A stretch of 47,782 bases of DNA. It comes from Neorhizobium sp. SHOUNA12A (GTDB taxonomy: Bacteria; Pseudomonadota; Alphaproteobacteria; Rhizobiales; Rhizobiaceae). The notes under the pieces are model-generated. The model made no database searches, had not been told where the DNA came from, and saw only the letters and a list, made by a program, of their open reading frames with translations. Below are positions 31,281-39,044 of the stretch, in pieces. Position numbers and translations under genes: made by a program. Location: contig NZ_JALBGV010000044.1 of the NCBI RefSeq assembly GCF_023006505.1, positions 1 to 47,782 of the forward strand, written 5' to 3'. Each line of letters starts with the position of its first letter. The first letter of the stretch is position 1.

Positions 31281-32441
31281 TCAAGCCGCCGTCCTGGATG
31301 TCGCGTTGCGCAGATACGGCATGACCTCCCTGGAATAGATCTCCATGTTCTTACGCGTTAGCTCGGCCGGTAGGGTGCCGAACTGCAGGAGCGTCAAAAG
31401 ATGACCGAAGCCGATCTGGGCCTGGTACTCTTCCAGCTTCTCCCGCACCGTCGCCGGGCTGCCGCAGATGAACTTGCCCTCTTCGATGACGCTGTCGATC
31501 GTCTGCTTCATCGCATGGCCGGCCTTGGCCGACATCGCCCCGACCATCGACTTTACCGAGGTGTAGCCCGGCGGCAGCAGCATCTCCATCGGCATGCGCA
31601 GGAACTTCTGCAGGAAGGCCTCGATATGCTCCTTGGCTTCGCGGCGGGCGATCTCGTCGGTCTCGGCGACATAAAGCGGCAGCGACCAGCCGAGCTGATC
31701 TTCGGTCGCCTCGTAGCCGTAGCCGGCCGCAACGTCCTTATACATCTTCATGTAGCGGGCGACGGTGGAGACCGAGGCGAAGGTCTGGAGATAGGTGTAT
31801 TTGCGGTCCGGATGGGCCGCCCATTCGATCGTCTCGCTGGAACCCTGGCTCGGGATCCAGATCGGCGGGTGCGGATTGTCCTGGTAGACCCGCGGCCAGA
31901 CGTTCACGTATTCGAAATTGTAGTGCTTGCCTTCGAAGACGCTCGGGCCGGGTTGCGTCCAGGCCTGCAGGATCAGGTCATGGGCTTCCTGGAACCGCTC
32001 ATGTGAAAAGGCAGGGTTGACGCCCCAGGAATGGTATTCGGCGCCGATGCCGCGCACCATGCCGGCGATCAGGCGGCCACCGGTAATGTTGTCGACCATC
32101 GCGAATTCTTCCGCCACGGTCAGTGGGTTGTTCAAGAGCGGCAGCGCCCGGCCGAGAATGGCGATCTTGACGTTCTTGGTGCGGCGGGCGAGCGCGCCGG
32201 CCATGACGCCGGGGATCGGCATCAGGCCATAGGCGTTCGAATGGTGCTCGTTGACGCAGATGCCGTCGAAGCCGAGCTGGTCGGCATATTCGAGCTCGTC
32301 CAGGTAACGATTGTAGAGCTGGTGGCCCTTCTTCGGATCGTAATAGGTGTTCGGCAGGGTGACCCAGGCGGAATTGTGCTTCTCGTCATAGGACAGATCG
32401 AGATCCGCATAGGGCATCAGGTGCATGAAGTAGAATTTCAT
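31281..32441 (-). CDS. Luciferase-like (LLM) flavin-dependent monooxygenase 2
   Basis: A 386-residue protein. The start at 32441 is fixed by the ATGA overlap with the hydrolase gene and by similarity of MKFYFMHLMPYADLDLSYD to the first monooxygenase. Other shared blocks are LGFDGICVNEHHSNAYGLM, IAILGRALPLLNNPLTVAEE and TGGRLIAGMVRGIGAEYHSW. It needs FMNH2 from a separate reductase. The only one in the window is at 28339, so the two monooxygenases may share it. Coupling to an alpha/beta-hydrolase suggests a Baeyer-Villiger type reaction giving an ester or lactone (inference). Confidence 0.9.
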   Translation of the reverse strand: MKFYFMHLMPYADLDLSYDEKHNSAWVTLPNTYYDPKKGHQLYNRYLDELEYADQLGFDGICVNEHHSNAYGLMPIPGVMAGALARRTKNVKIAILGRALPLLNNPLTVAEEFAMVDNITGGRLIAGMVRGIGAEYHSWGVNPAFSHERFQEAHDLILQAWTQPGPSVFEGKHYNFEYVNVWPRVYQDNPHPPIWIPSQGSSETIEWAAHPDRKYTYLQTFASVSTVARYMKMYKDVAAGYGYEATEDQLGWSLPLYVAETDEIARREAKEHIEAFLQKFLRMPMEMLLPPGYTSVKSMVGAMSAKAGHAMKQTIDSVIEEGKFICGSPATVREKLEEYQAQIGFGHLLTLLQFGTLPAELTRKNMEIYSREVMPYLRNATSRTAA

Positions 32442-33223
32442 CGCGTAACCTCCGCGATGAAGCCATTGACCAGTTCGACGAAACGGTCGGCCTTTTCGAT
32501 CTGCGGCACATGTCCGCAATTCTCGATGATCTCAAGCCGCGAGTTGGGAATGAGGTCGCGCCAGGCCGGGGCGTAACCGACCGGCATCGCCTTGTCGTCG
32601 TCGCCCCAGACGATCAGCGTCGGCACCGGAATCCGATGCAGCCACTTGTGCAGGTGCGGATTGAGGAAACGCGGCTCCCAGGCGAGCTTGGCCGACGTGA
32701 GCTTGTTCCTGAGAAGAATTTCCATCCCCTCCTTCGACGGCGGCGGGGCGGCCAGCATCGCTTCCGCAAACGCCTGGTCGTGGAAGAGGTTGCGGGCGGT
32801 CTCCTCCGGGTTCCACATGAAGACGTCGCCCTTGCGCACGCCCTTCACCCGGATACCGGCCGGCGCCACGACAGTCAGGGAGCCGAGTTTCGTCGCATTG
32901 CGGACGGCGATCTCCGCCGCCAGCCATCCGCCGATCGACTGGCCGACCAGATTGACTTTATCGAAGCCGAGATGGTCGAGGACGTCCAGATAAAAGAAGG
33001 CGAGGTCGGAAATATTGTCCAGCCATTCCGGATTGTCGGAGCCGCCGAAACCCGGATGTTCCGGCACGATCACCTCGTGGGTTTCGGAGAGCTTCTCCAT
33101 GAAGGGCAGCCAGCGCGAGGCGCCGCTCGCACCGTGCAGGAAAAGCAGCGGAGCGCCCTTGCCTCCCCGCATGAGCCGGATCTTCGTGCCGGTGACGGTT
33201 TCAAAGCTTTCGGTAAAGCTCAT
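32438..33223 (-). CDS. Alpha/beta-hydrolase, coupled to monooxygenase 2
   Basis: A 261-residue hydrolase. The elements are LLFLHGASGASRW (oxyanion hole), LVGQSIGGWLA (Ser96), WGDDDKAMP (Asp) and ENCGHVPQIE (His). It is like meta-cleavage-product and lactone hydrolases. It is first in a two-gene operon and overlaps monooxygenase 2 by four bases. It shares the MSF start and size with the hydrolase at 26363 but has a classic GQSIG elbow instead of GSSFG, so the two probably act on different esters. Confidence 0.9.
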   Translation of the reverse strand: MSFTESFETVTGTKIRLMRGGKGAPLLFLHGASGASRWLPFMEKLSETHEVIVPEHPGFGGSDNPEWLDNISDLAFFYLDVLDHLGFDKVNLVGQSIGGWLAAEIAVRNATKLGSLTVVAPAGIRVKGVRKGDVFMWNPEETARNLFHDQAFAEAMLAAPPPSKEGMEILLRNKLTSAKLAWEPRFLNPHLHKWLHRIPVPTLIVWGDDDKAMPVGYAPAWRDLIPNSRLEIIENCGHVPQIEKADRFVELVNGFIAEVTR

Positions 33224-33294
33224 CGGTGTTTCATCCTCCCCGGGACCTGACGACCGTTAAGGCAGGCGCTCCTCGGCACCCGCGAATGGCGGCA

Positions 33295-33309
33295 ATCTGT
33301 ATAACCTTT
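33295..33309. promoter_or_regulatory. GTATA-type operator ahead of the second monooxygenase operon
   Basis: ATCTGTATAACCTTT, 72-86 bases ahead of the hydrolase start. It differs from the motif at 29006 by one inserted base. On the minus strand TTGACC lies 14 bases before the TATACA, close for a -35 but suggestive. It sits in the divergent gap 33224-33616. Confidence 0.45.
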
Positions 33310-33448
33310 CGGGGAGGGTCAATATGACTCTGTCAAATTTTGATTGATAATAGCAAATTTCTAACTTGCATCTTCGACAATTGCATACAAGGTTGGAGCC
33401 GCTTGGGTGGGTGATTTCGCTTGATCAGGCGTGGGCGTCCACCGTCCG

Positions 33449-33580
33449 CCCCTCATCCGGCTACCGCCACCTTCTCCCCGTTCTTGACGGGGAGAAGGGA
33501 TATGCCGCACCGTCGCCGCTCCCCCTCGCCCCGCGTGCGGGGAGAGGGTCGCCGAGCGCAGCGGAGGCGGGGTGAGGGGC
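33449..33580. repeat. RIME-type palindromic element ahead of the SDR operon
   Basis: CCCCTCATCC to GGTGAGGGGC, with hairpins CCTTCTCCCCGT/ACGGGGAGAAGG and CTCGCCCCGC/GCGGGGAGAGGG. The linker GGGATATGCCGCACCGTC is the inverse of that in the element at 10983. It ends only some 20 bases before the ribosome site of the SDR gene, so it would be in the mRNA leader. The rest of the gap 33224-33616 holds the operator above and an AT-rich stretch (33330-33390) likely to contain promoters. Confidence 0.85.
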
Positions 33581-33616
33581 TGTCACGGCGCCCAGGAGAC
33601 TAAGGGAGGAGGAAAA

Positions 33617-34408
33617 ATGCAGGCCGAAAAACTATTCGATCTCAAAGGCCAAATCGCCGTCGTCACCGGTGCGGCGAGCGGCCTTGGCCTTGCCATCACC
33701 AAGACGCTGGCGGCCAATGGCGCGCATGTGGCGCTGCTCGATCTCGACGCCGAGACGCTTGCCGCCGCTTACCAATGGCTGAACGGCCAGGGCTTTTCCG
33801 CCGAAAGCCATCAGGTCGATGTCTCCGACAGCGCGAGCCTGCGCAACACCATCGATGGCATTGCCGAAAAACACGGGCATCTCGATATCCTCGTCGCCAA
33901 TGCCGGCATCAGCGGGGGCCCGAATTCCCGCACGGAAGCGGGCGCGATCGAAAATGTCAGCGACGAGCTGTGGAACCGGGTGGTGGATGTGAACCTCACC
34001 GCCACTTTCGTCGCCATCCAGTCCGCCGCCAGGCATATGAAGAAACAGAGACAAGGCCGCATCGTCGCAATCGCCTCGATCGCCGGCTTGCGCGCCGACC
34101 CGATGACCGGTTACGCCTATGCATCCAGCAAGGGCGCCGTCGTCAATCTCGTCAAGCAGGCCTCGTGGGAGCTGGCGCCCTATAACGTGCTCGTCAACGG
34201 CATCGCCCCCGGCCCGTTCCGCACCAATATCGCCGGCGGCCGCATTCGCGAACCGGAGGTGGAAAAGGCCTTTGCCGACACGGTGCCACTCGGCCGCATT
34301 GCCGAGACGGACGAGATCATGGGCCTCGCCCTGCTTTTGGCATCGAAGGCCTCGAGCTTCATGACCGGCGCGGTAATCCCGATCGACGGTGGTACGATCG
34401 CTATTTGA
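33617..34408 (+). CDS. Short-chain dehydrogenase/reductase 1
   Basis: A 263-residue classical SDR. Start 33617 follows GGGAGGAGG. It has the NAD loop TGAASGLGLA, Asp for NAD preference in VALLDLDAE, VANAGISGG, and the catalytic IASIAGL (Ser) and YAYASSKGAV (Tyr, Lys). It would oxidise a secondary alcohol to a ketone or reduce the ketone. It precedes the aldehyde dehydrogenase/ThDP gene run and may be co-regulated with it, though a candidate promoter lies between them. Confidence 0.92.
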   Translation: MQAEKLFDLKGQIAVVTGAASGLGLAITKTLAANGAHVALLDLDAETLAAAYQWLNGQGFSAESHQVDVSDSASLRNTIDGIAEKHGHLDILVANAGISGGPNSRTEAGAIENVSDELWNRVVDVNLTATFVAIQSAARHMKKQRQGRIVAIASIAGLRADPMTGYAYASSKGAVVNLVKQASWELAPYNVLVNGIAPGPFRTNIAGGRIREPEVEKAFADTVPLGRIAETDEIMGLALLLASKASSFMTGAVIPIDGGTIAI

Positions 34409-34409
34409 G

Positions 34410-34456
34410 CCGACGTGAACGTCGGAATTGACAATATCAGGCTCCCTGCTTTATCC
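34410..34456 (+). promoter_or_regulatory. Hairpin plus candidate promoter ahead of the aldehyde dehydrogenase operon
   Basis: CCGACGT-GA-ACGTCGG (34410-34425), a perfect inverted repeat, lies right before TTGACA (34428-34433), a 17-base gap and TTATCC (34451-34456), a good sigma-70 promoter. The repeat could be an operator or the stem of a weak terminator for the SDR gene. Confidence 0.45.
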
Positions 34457-34501
34457 CCTTGAAGTGGACGAGGAAGCCGGGCTCACGAAAAGCCCGAAAT
34501 T

Positions 34502-34524
34502 GACGAATGCCAGACGCATTCGTC
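34502..34524. promoter_or_regulatory. Perfect inverted repeat in the leader of the aldehyde dehydrogenase gene
   Basis: GACGAATGC, CAGAC, GCATTCGTC: nine-base perfect arms, 23 bases before the start codon and next to the AGGAG site. It would be transcribed if the promoter at 34428 is real, so it could act as an operator or as an RNA stem that affects translation. Confidence 0.55.
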
Positions 34525-34547
34525 TGATGAAAAACGGAGGAGACGAC

Positions 34548-36011
34548 ATGAACATCGCAACCAATCCAGACCGCTCGTCCGACGCTTACCAGTCCGCGCG
34601 TCTCCTGATCGATGGGGTCTGGCTGGAGAATGGCGACCGCAAGACGCAGCCGCTGATCAATCCAGCCACCGAAAAAGCGATCGGCGTTGTGCCGCATGCG
34701 ACGGCGCAGGATCTCGACCAGGCGCTCGAAGCCGCAAGCCGAGCCTTTCCGCTATGGCGCGCGACGAGCCCGCGCGAGCGCGGCCGCATCCTGAAGCGCG
34801 CAGCCCAGTTGATGCACGACCGGCAGGAAGAGATCGCCACCCTTGCCACGCTCGAAATGGGCAAGCCGATCGCCGAAGCGCGGCTCGAAACCCATTTCGC
34901 CACGGAAGAAATGGAGTGGTTCGCCGAGGAAGGCCGCCGCACCTATGGCCGCGTCATTCCGGGCCGCATCGGCGAAACCCGCTTTCAGGTCGTCAAGGAA
35001 CCGGTCGGCCCGACCGCCGGTTTTTCGGCGTGGAACTTCCCGGTCGGCAATGCCGCCCGCAAGATGGGCTCGGCGCTCGCCGCCGGCTGCACGATGATCT
35101 ACAAGCCCGGCGAAGAGGCCCCGGCGTCTGCCGCGGCCGTCGCCCAGTGCCTTATCGATGCCGGTGTTCCGGCCGGTGTCATCGCCGTCGTCTACGGCGT
35201 GCCGGACTTCATCTCGCGCCACCTGCTCGCCTCGCCGATCATCCGAAAGATCTCGTTTACGGGCTCGGTCCCGGTCGGCCAGCACCTCATCCGGCTTGCC
35301 TCGGAAACCCTGAAGCGCACCACGATGGAGCTCGGCGGCCATGCGCCCGTGCTGGTCTTCGACGATGCCGACCAGACCGCCGCACTCGACATGTCGGTGC
35401 AGCGCAAATACCGCAACGGTGGCCAGGTCTGCGTTTCGCCGACCCGCTTCTACGTGCAGGACAAGTCGTACGACGCCTTCTGCGCCGGTTTCGCCGAGCG
35501 CGCTTCCAAGATCAAACTCGGCGACGGCCTCGATCCGGCGACCGGCATGGGACCGCTGGTCCACGGCCGCCGCCGTGACGCAATCGAGGCGCTGGTGCAG
35601 GACGCCACCTCCAAGGGCGCCAAACTGCTCGCCGGCGGCCATCGCATCAACAACGAAGGCTTTTTCTACGCCCCGACTGTTCTCGCCGACGTGCCAGGCG
35701 ATGCGCGGATCATGAGCGAGGAGCCGTTCGGCCCGGTCGCGGTGCTCAACCGCTTCTCGGATTTCGACGATGCGGTCACCAAAGCAAATGAACTGCCCTA
35801 CGGCCTTGCGGCCTATGCCTTCTCCAATTCGCACAAGACCATCGCAAAACTTTCCGACGCGCTGGAAGCGGGCATGGTCGGCATCAATTCCTTCAACATC
35901 TCGATGCCAGAAACGCCGTTCGGCGGGGTGAAAGCGAGCGGCCACGGTTCCGAAGTCGGGATCGAGGGCGTCGATGCCTACATGGTTACCAAAACGGTCA
36001 GCGTAAGCTGA
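34548..36011 (+). CDS. NAD(P)-dependent aldehyde dehydrogenase (succinate-semialdehyde dehydrogenase-like)
   Basis: A 487-residue ALDH. Start 34548 follows GGAGGAG. It shows GFSAWNFPVGNAARK, KISFTGSVPVGQ (cofactor), the general base in MELGGHAPVLVF and the catalytic cysteine in GGQVCVSPTRF, then EEPFGPVAVLNRF. It resembles GabD-type enzymes but with SPTRF where others have ANRI/L, so another aldehyde is likely. In the operon it would oxidise the aldehyde released by the ThDP enzymes downstream. Confidence 0.92.
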   Translation: MNIATNPDRSSDAYQSARLLIDGVWLENGDRKTQPLINPATEKAIGVVPHATAQDLDQALEAASRAFPLWRATSPRERGRILKRAAQLMHDRQEEIATLATLEMGKPIAEARLETHFATEEMEWFAEEGRRTYGRVIPGRIGETRFQVVKEPVGPTAGFSAWNFPVGNAARKMGSALAAGCTMIYKPGEEAPASAAAVAQCLIDAGVPAGVIAVVYGVPDFISRHLLASPIIRKISFTGSVPVGQHLIRLASETLKRTTMELGGHAPVLVFDDADQTAALDMSVQRKYRNGGQVCVSPTRFYVQDKSYDAFCAGFAERASKIKLGDGLDPATGMGPLVHGRRRDAIEALVQDATSKGAKLLAGGHRINNEGFFYAPTVLADVPGDARIMSEEPFGPVAVLNRFSDFDDAVTKANELPYGLAAYAFSNSHKTIAKLSDALEAGMVGINSFNISMPETPFGGVKASGHGSEVGIEGVDAYMVTKTVSVS

Positions 36012-36072
36012 TCCGTCTGGTCAGCATCACCTGAGAGCTTCGGGTCGAAAGAGCTTCCAAGAGGACAAGAGC

Positions 36073-37773
36073 ATGAAACACGAAAAACCGACCGGCACAT
36101 TCGCCGCCGAAGCTGTGCTGACCCACATGAAGGCCGCAGGCATCGACGTCCTGTTCGCCAATGGCGGCACCGACTTCCCGTCGATCATCGAGGCGTTCGC
36201 CCGCCAGCCGGAAACCGGTCTGAAAATGCCGGAAGCGCTGGTCATCCCGCATGAGGGTGTCGCGGTCGGCATGGCGCACGGCTACTATCTGATGACGTCA
36301 AAACCGGCCGGCGTCATCGTCCACGTCAATGTCGGTCTTGCCAACTCGGTCATGGGCCTGATCAACGCCCGGTCGGAAAACGTGCCTGTCATGATGTTCT
36401 CCGGCCGCACGCCGATCACCGAACACGGCCGCTTCGGCTCGCGCTCCTCGCCAATCCATTGGGGCCAGGAAATGTTCGACCAGGGCGGCATGGTCCGCGA
36501 AGTGGTCAAGTGGGACTATGAACTGCGCTACCCTGAACAGGCGGGCATCGTCATAGACCGCGCCATGAGCATCGCCATGAGCGAGCCCCGCGGTCCCGTC
36601 TATCTGAGCCTGCCGCGCGAGGCGCTGGCCGAAGGTGCCGAGATCGAGATCAATCACCGTTCGACGGTCACTCCGACGACCTTCGGCCCGGCCGATCCCG
36701 ATCTGATCGCAGAGGCCGCTGACCTACTCGCCAAGGCAAAGAACCCGCTGATCATTACCCAGAGCCCGGAGCTCGCTGCGGATTTCGAGCCGCTCGCCGG
36801 CTTCGTCGAAAAGTTCGCGCTGCCGACAATCGAGATGTGGGCAACCCGCCTGGCACTGCCGAGCGACCACCCAATGATGATCGGCCGCGACTCGACCCAG
36901 GTCCTGAAGGAAGCCGATGTCGTGGTCGTGATCAATGCCGCGGTTCCGTGGATTTCAGACCATACGGAGCTTTCAGCCGGCGCCAAGGTCATCGCCATCG
37001 GGCCGGACCCGCAGCATAGCCGCGTACCGATCCGCAGTTTTCCGATCGACATCGCGCTTGCGGGCGGCATCAACAAGACGATCGCAGCGCTTGCCGCTGC
37101 GGTGGCCGAGCGCGTGCCGGCTTCGGAAACCTTCTCCGAGCGTCGCGAAAAGTGGGCGAAGATCAAGGCGGCCCAGGCAGAGGCCGCCGACAAGCGCGCC
37201 GCCATGGGCAACGGTTCGCCGATGACACCGGCCTATGTCAGCCGCTGCATCTCCGATATTCTGGACGACAGGACGACTGTGGTGAACGAACTCGGCATTG
37301 ATCCGTCGGTGATGAGCTTCAAATATCCGAAATCCTACTTCTCGACCCCGCTGTCCGGCGGTCTCGGCTTCGGCCTGACGGCAGCGCTCGGCGCCCAGCT
37401 CGGCGACCGCAGCCGCCAGGTGATCGCCACGATCGGTGACGGTTCCTACATGTTCGCCAACCCGGTCGCTTGCCACCAGACCGCGACCGCGCTGAAACTG
37501 CCGCTGCTGACGGTCGTTTTCAACAACGGCATCTGGAATGCGGTGCGCCGCTCGACGCTCTACATGTATCCGGATGGAAGTGCGGCGACCGCCAACACCA
37601 TGCCGATCACCGCGCTCGATCCGGCTCCGGACTATGCCGCCGTCGCCCGCGCCCATGGCGCCCATGCCGAACGCGTCGAGACCGGCGCCGATCTGCCGGC
37701 GGCGCTGCAGCGGGCATTGGCCGCGACCAGGAGCGGGCAGCAGGCCATGCTCGAAGTCATGGTTTCGTACTAA
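36073..37773 (+). CDS. ThDP-dependent enzyme 1 (benzoylformate decarboxylase/acetolactate synthase fold)
   Basis: A 566-residue protein with the three ThDP domains. N-terminal: FANGGTDFPSIIEAF and the activating Glu in IPHEGVAVGMAHGYY. VIVHVNVGLANSVMG carries a histidine at the place of the active-site His70 of benzoylformate decarboxylase. C-terminal: GDGSYMFANPVACH ending VVFNN, the GDG-x24-NN ThDP/Mg site. I infer that it decarboxylates or cleaves a 2-oxo acid to an aldehyde. It is too far from IlvB in neighbours (no small subunit) to be a biosynthetic acetolactate synthase. Confidence 0.88.
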   Translation: MKHEKPTGTFAAEAVLTHMKAAGIDVLFANGGTDFPSIIEAFARQPETGLKMPEALVIPHEGVAVGMAHGYYLMTSKPAGVIVHVNVGLANSVMGLINARSENVPVMMFSGRTPITEHGRFGSRSSPIHWGQEMFDQGGMVREVVKWDYELRYPEQAGIVIDRAMSIAMSEPRGPVYLSLPREALAEGAEIEINHRSTVTPTTFGPADPDLIAEAADLLAKAKNPLIITQSPELAADFEPLAGFVEKFALPTIEMWATRLALPSDHPMMIGRDSTQVLKEADVVVVINAAVPWISDHTELSAGAKVIAIGPDPQHSRVPIRSFPIDIALAGGINKTIAALAAAVAERVPASETFSERREKWAKIKAAQAEAADKRAAMGNGSPMTPAYVSRCISDILDDRTTVVNELGIDPSVMSFKYPKSYFSTPLSGGLGFGLTAALGAQLGDRSRQVIATIGDGSYMFANPVACHQTATALKLPLLTVVFNNGIWNAVRRSTLYMYPDGSAATANTMPITALDPAPDYAAVARAHGAHAERVETGADLPAALQRALAATRSGQQAMLEVMVSY

Positions 37774-37785
37774 GAGGCGTCGGTC

Positions 37786-39015
37786 ATGGGGGGAGCCGGG
37801 AACGACGCAAGGACGATCGAGACGCTGGCGGAGCTCCGCCGGCGTTATCCGATGGTCGGCGATCTCGAAAAACGGGCGAAATGGCGCATTCCGCGTTTTG
37901 CCTACGAGTTTCTCCAGGGCGGCGCCGGCGACGAGACCGGCCTCAACCGCAACCGGACCGCACTGCAGGCGGTCGAAGTCGTACCGCGTTATGGTATCGA
38001 CGTTTCCAAGGTCGACACCTCGGTCGAGCTCTTCGGCCATCGTTACGCCGCCCCGATCGGCATCTCGCCGATAGGTTTCGACGGCATGATGTGGCCGGGC
38101 GCCACCGAACAGTTCGCCAAGGCCGCCCAGGCCCACAATATTCCCTATCTGGTCGGCACGCTTGCCTGCGCGACGATCGAGAAAGTCGTGGAATGGGCGC
38201 CCGATGTCACCTGGTTCCAGCTCTACCCGATGGCGCCGAACAACCACCAATACAGCCTGGAAATGACTGATCGCGCCCGCATCGCCGGCGCGAAGGTTCT
38301 GGTCGCGACACTCGACGTGCCGGTGCGCGCCAAGCGCCCGCGCGATCTTCGCAACGGCCTCACCATGCCCTTCAAGCTGACGCCGAAGACGATGATCGCG
38401 GCGGCGATGGCACCCTTCTGGCTGGATGCGATCCGCCGCAAGGGCATGCCGACCTTCGCCAACATGGCAGGCTTTGCCGGCGCGCCAGACCGCGTCACCA
38501 CCTCCGCCTTCGTGCAAAAGCATATCGGTGGCGGCTTCCCCTGGGAGCAAATCGCCCGGCTGCGCGACAGATGGCCGGGGCCGATGATGGTCAAAGGCGT
38601 CATGCACCCGGCGGATGCGGAAAAGGCGCTCGAACTTGGCCTCGACGGCGTGATCGTCTCCAACCATGGCGGCCGCCAGTTCGATGCGGCACCGGCAACG
38701 ATCGACGTCCTGCCCGAAATCGCCCGCACGGTCGGCACCCGTGGTACGGTCCTGTTCGACAGCGGCGTCGTCTCCGGCGTCGACATGGTGCGCGCAGTCG
38801 CCTGCGGCGCCCATTCCTCCTTTGCCGGCCGCGCCTTCATGCTCGGTCTTGCCGCACTCGGAGACCATGGCGCCACCCATATGGCGCAGGCCTTCATCGA
38901 GGAATACCGCATCACGCTCGGCCAGAGCGGACTGCTGAATACGGACCAGGCCCGTCGCGCATCCGTACGCCATCCCGGCGCCTGGACCGCACAAGACTTC
39001 CAACCGCACCTCTAA
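37786..39015 (+). CDS. FMN-dependent 2-hydroxyacid oxidase/dehydrogenase (LldD/MdlB family)
   Basis: A 409-residue TIM-barrel flavoprotein. The N-terminal AKWRIPRFAYEFLQGGAGDE, PIGISPIGFDGMMWPGAT, TWFQLYP, and VSNHGGRQFDAAPATID with the catalytic histidine and arginine mark the family of (S)-mandelate and L-lactate dehydrogenases and glycolate oxidase. It oxidises an L-2-hydroxy acid to the 2-oxo acid. It is placed 13 bases after the first ThDP gene, in the same operon. The side chain of the substrate cannot be told. Confidence 0.92.
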   Translation: MGGAGNDARTIETLAELRRRYPMVGDLEKRAKWRIPRFAYEFLQGGAGDETGLNRNRTALQAVEVVPRYGIDVSKVDTSVELFGHRYAAPIGISPIGFDGMMWPGATEQFAKAAQAHNIPYLVGTLACATIEKVVEWAPDVTWFQLYPMAPNNHQYSLEMTDRARIAGAKVLVATLDVPVRAKRPRDLRNGLTMPFKLTPKTMIAAAMAPFWLDAIRRKGMPTFANMAGFAGAPDRVTTSAFVQKHIGGGFPWEQIARLRDRWPGPMMVKGVMHPADAEKALELGLDGVIVSNHGGRQFDAAPATIDVLPEIARTVGTRGTVLFDSGVVSGVDMVRAVACGAHSSFAGRAFMLGLAALGDHGATHMAQAFIEEYRITLGQSGLLNTDQARRASVRHPGAWTAQDFQPHL

Positions 39016-39044
39016 TCGACCATGTCTCCGGGGAGGAGAAACCC

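Noticed and set aside
36073..37773. ThDP enzyme 1 as biosynthetic acetolactate synthase large subunit (IlvB)
   Set aside because: There is no IlvN small subunit or other branched-chain amino-acid gene nearby, and the active-site histidine and operon context fit a catabolic decarboxylase better.
36973..39009. Very long minus-strand open frame (678 codons) opposite the ThDP and hydroxyacid oxidase genes
   Set aside because: It is the mirror of two well-supported plus-strand genes. The translation is Arg/His/Gly-rich, has no family motif and no ribosome site. Such frames are common opposite high-GC genes.
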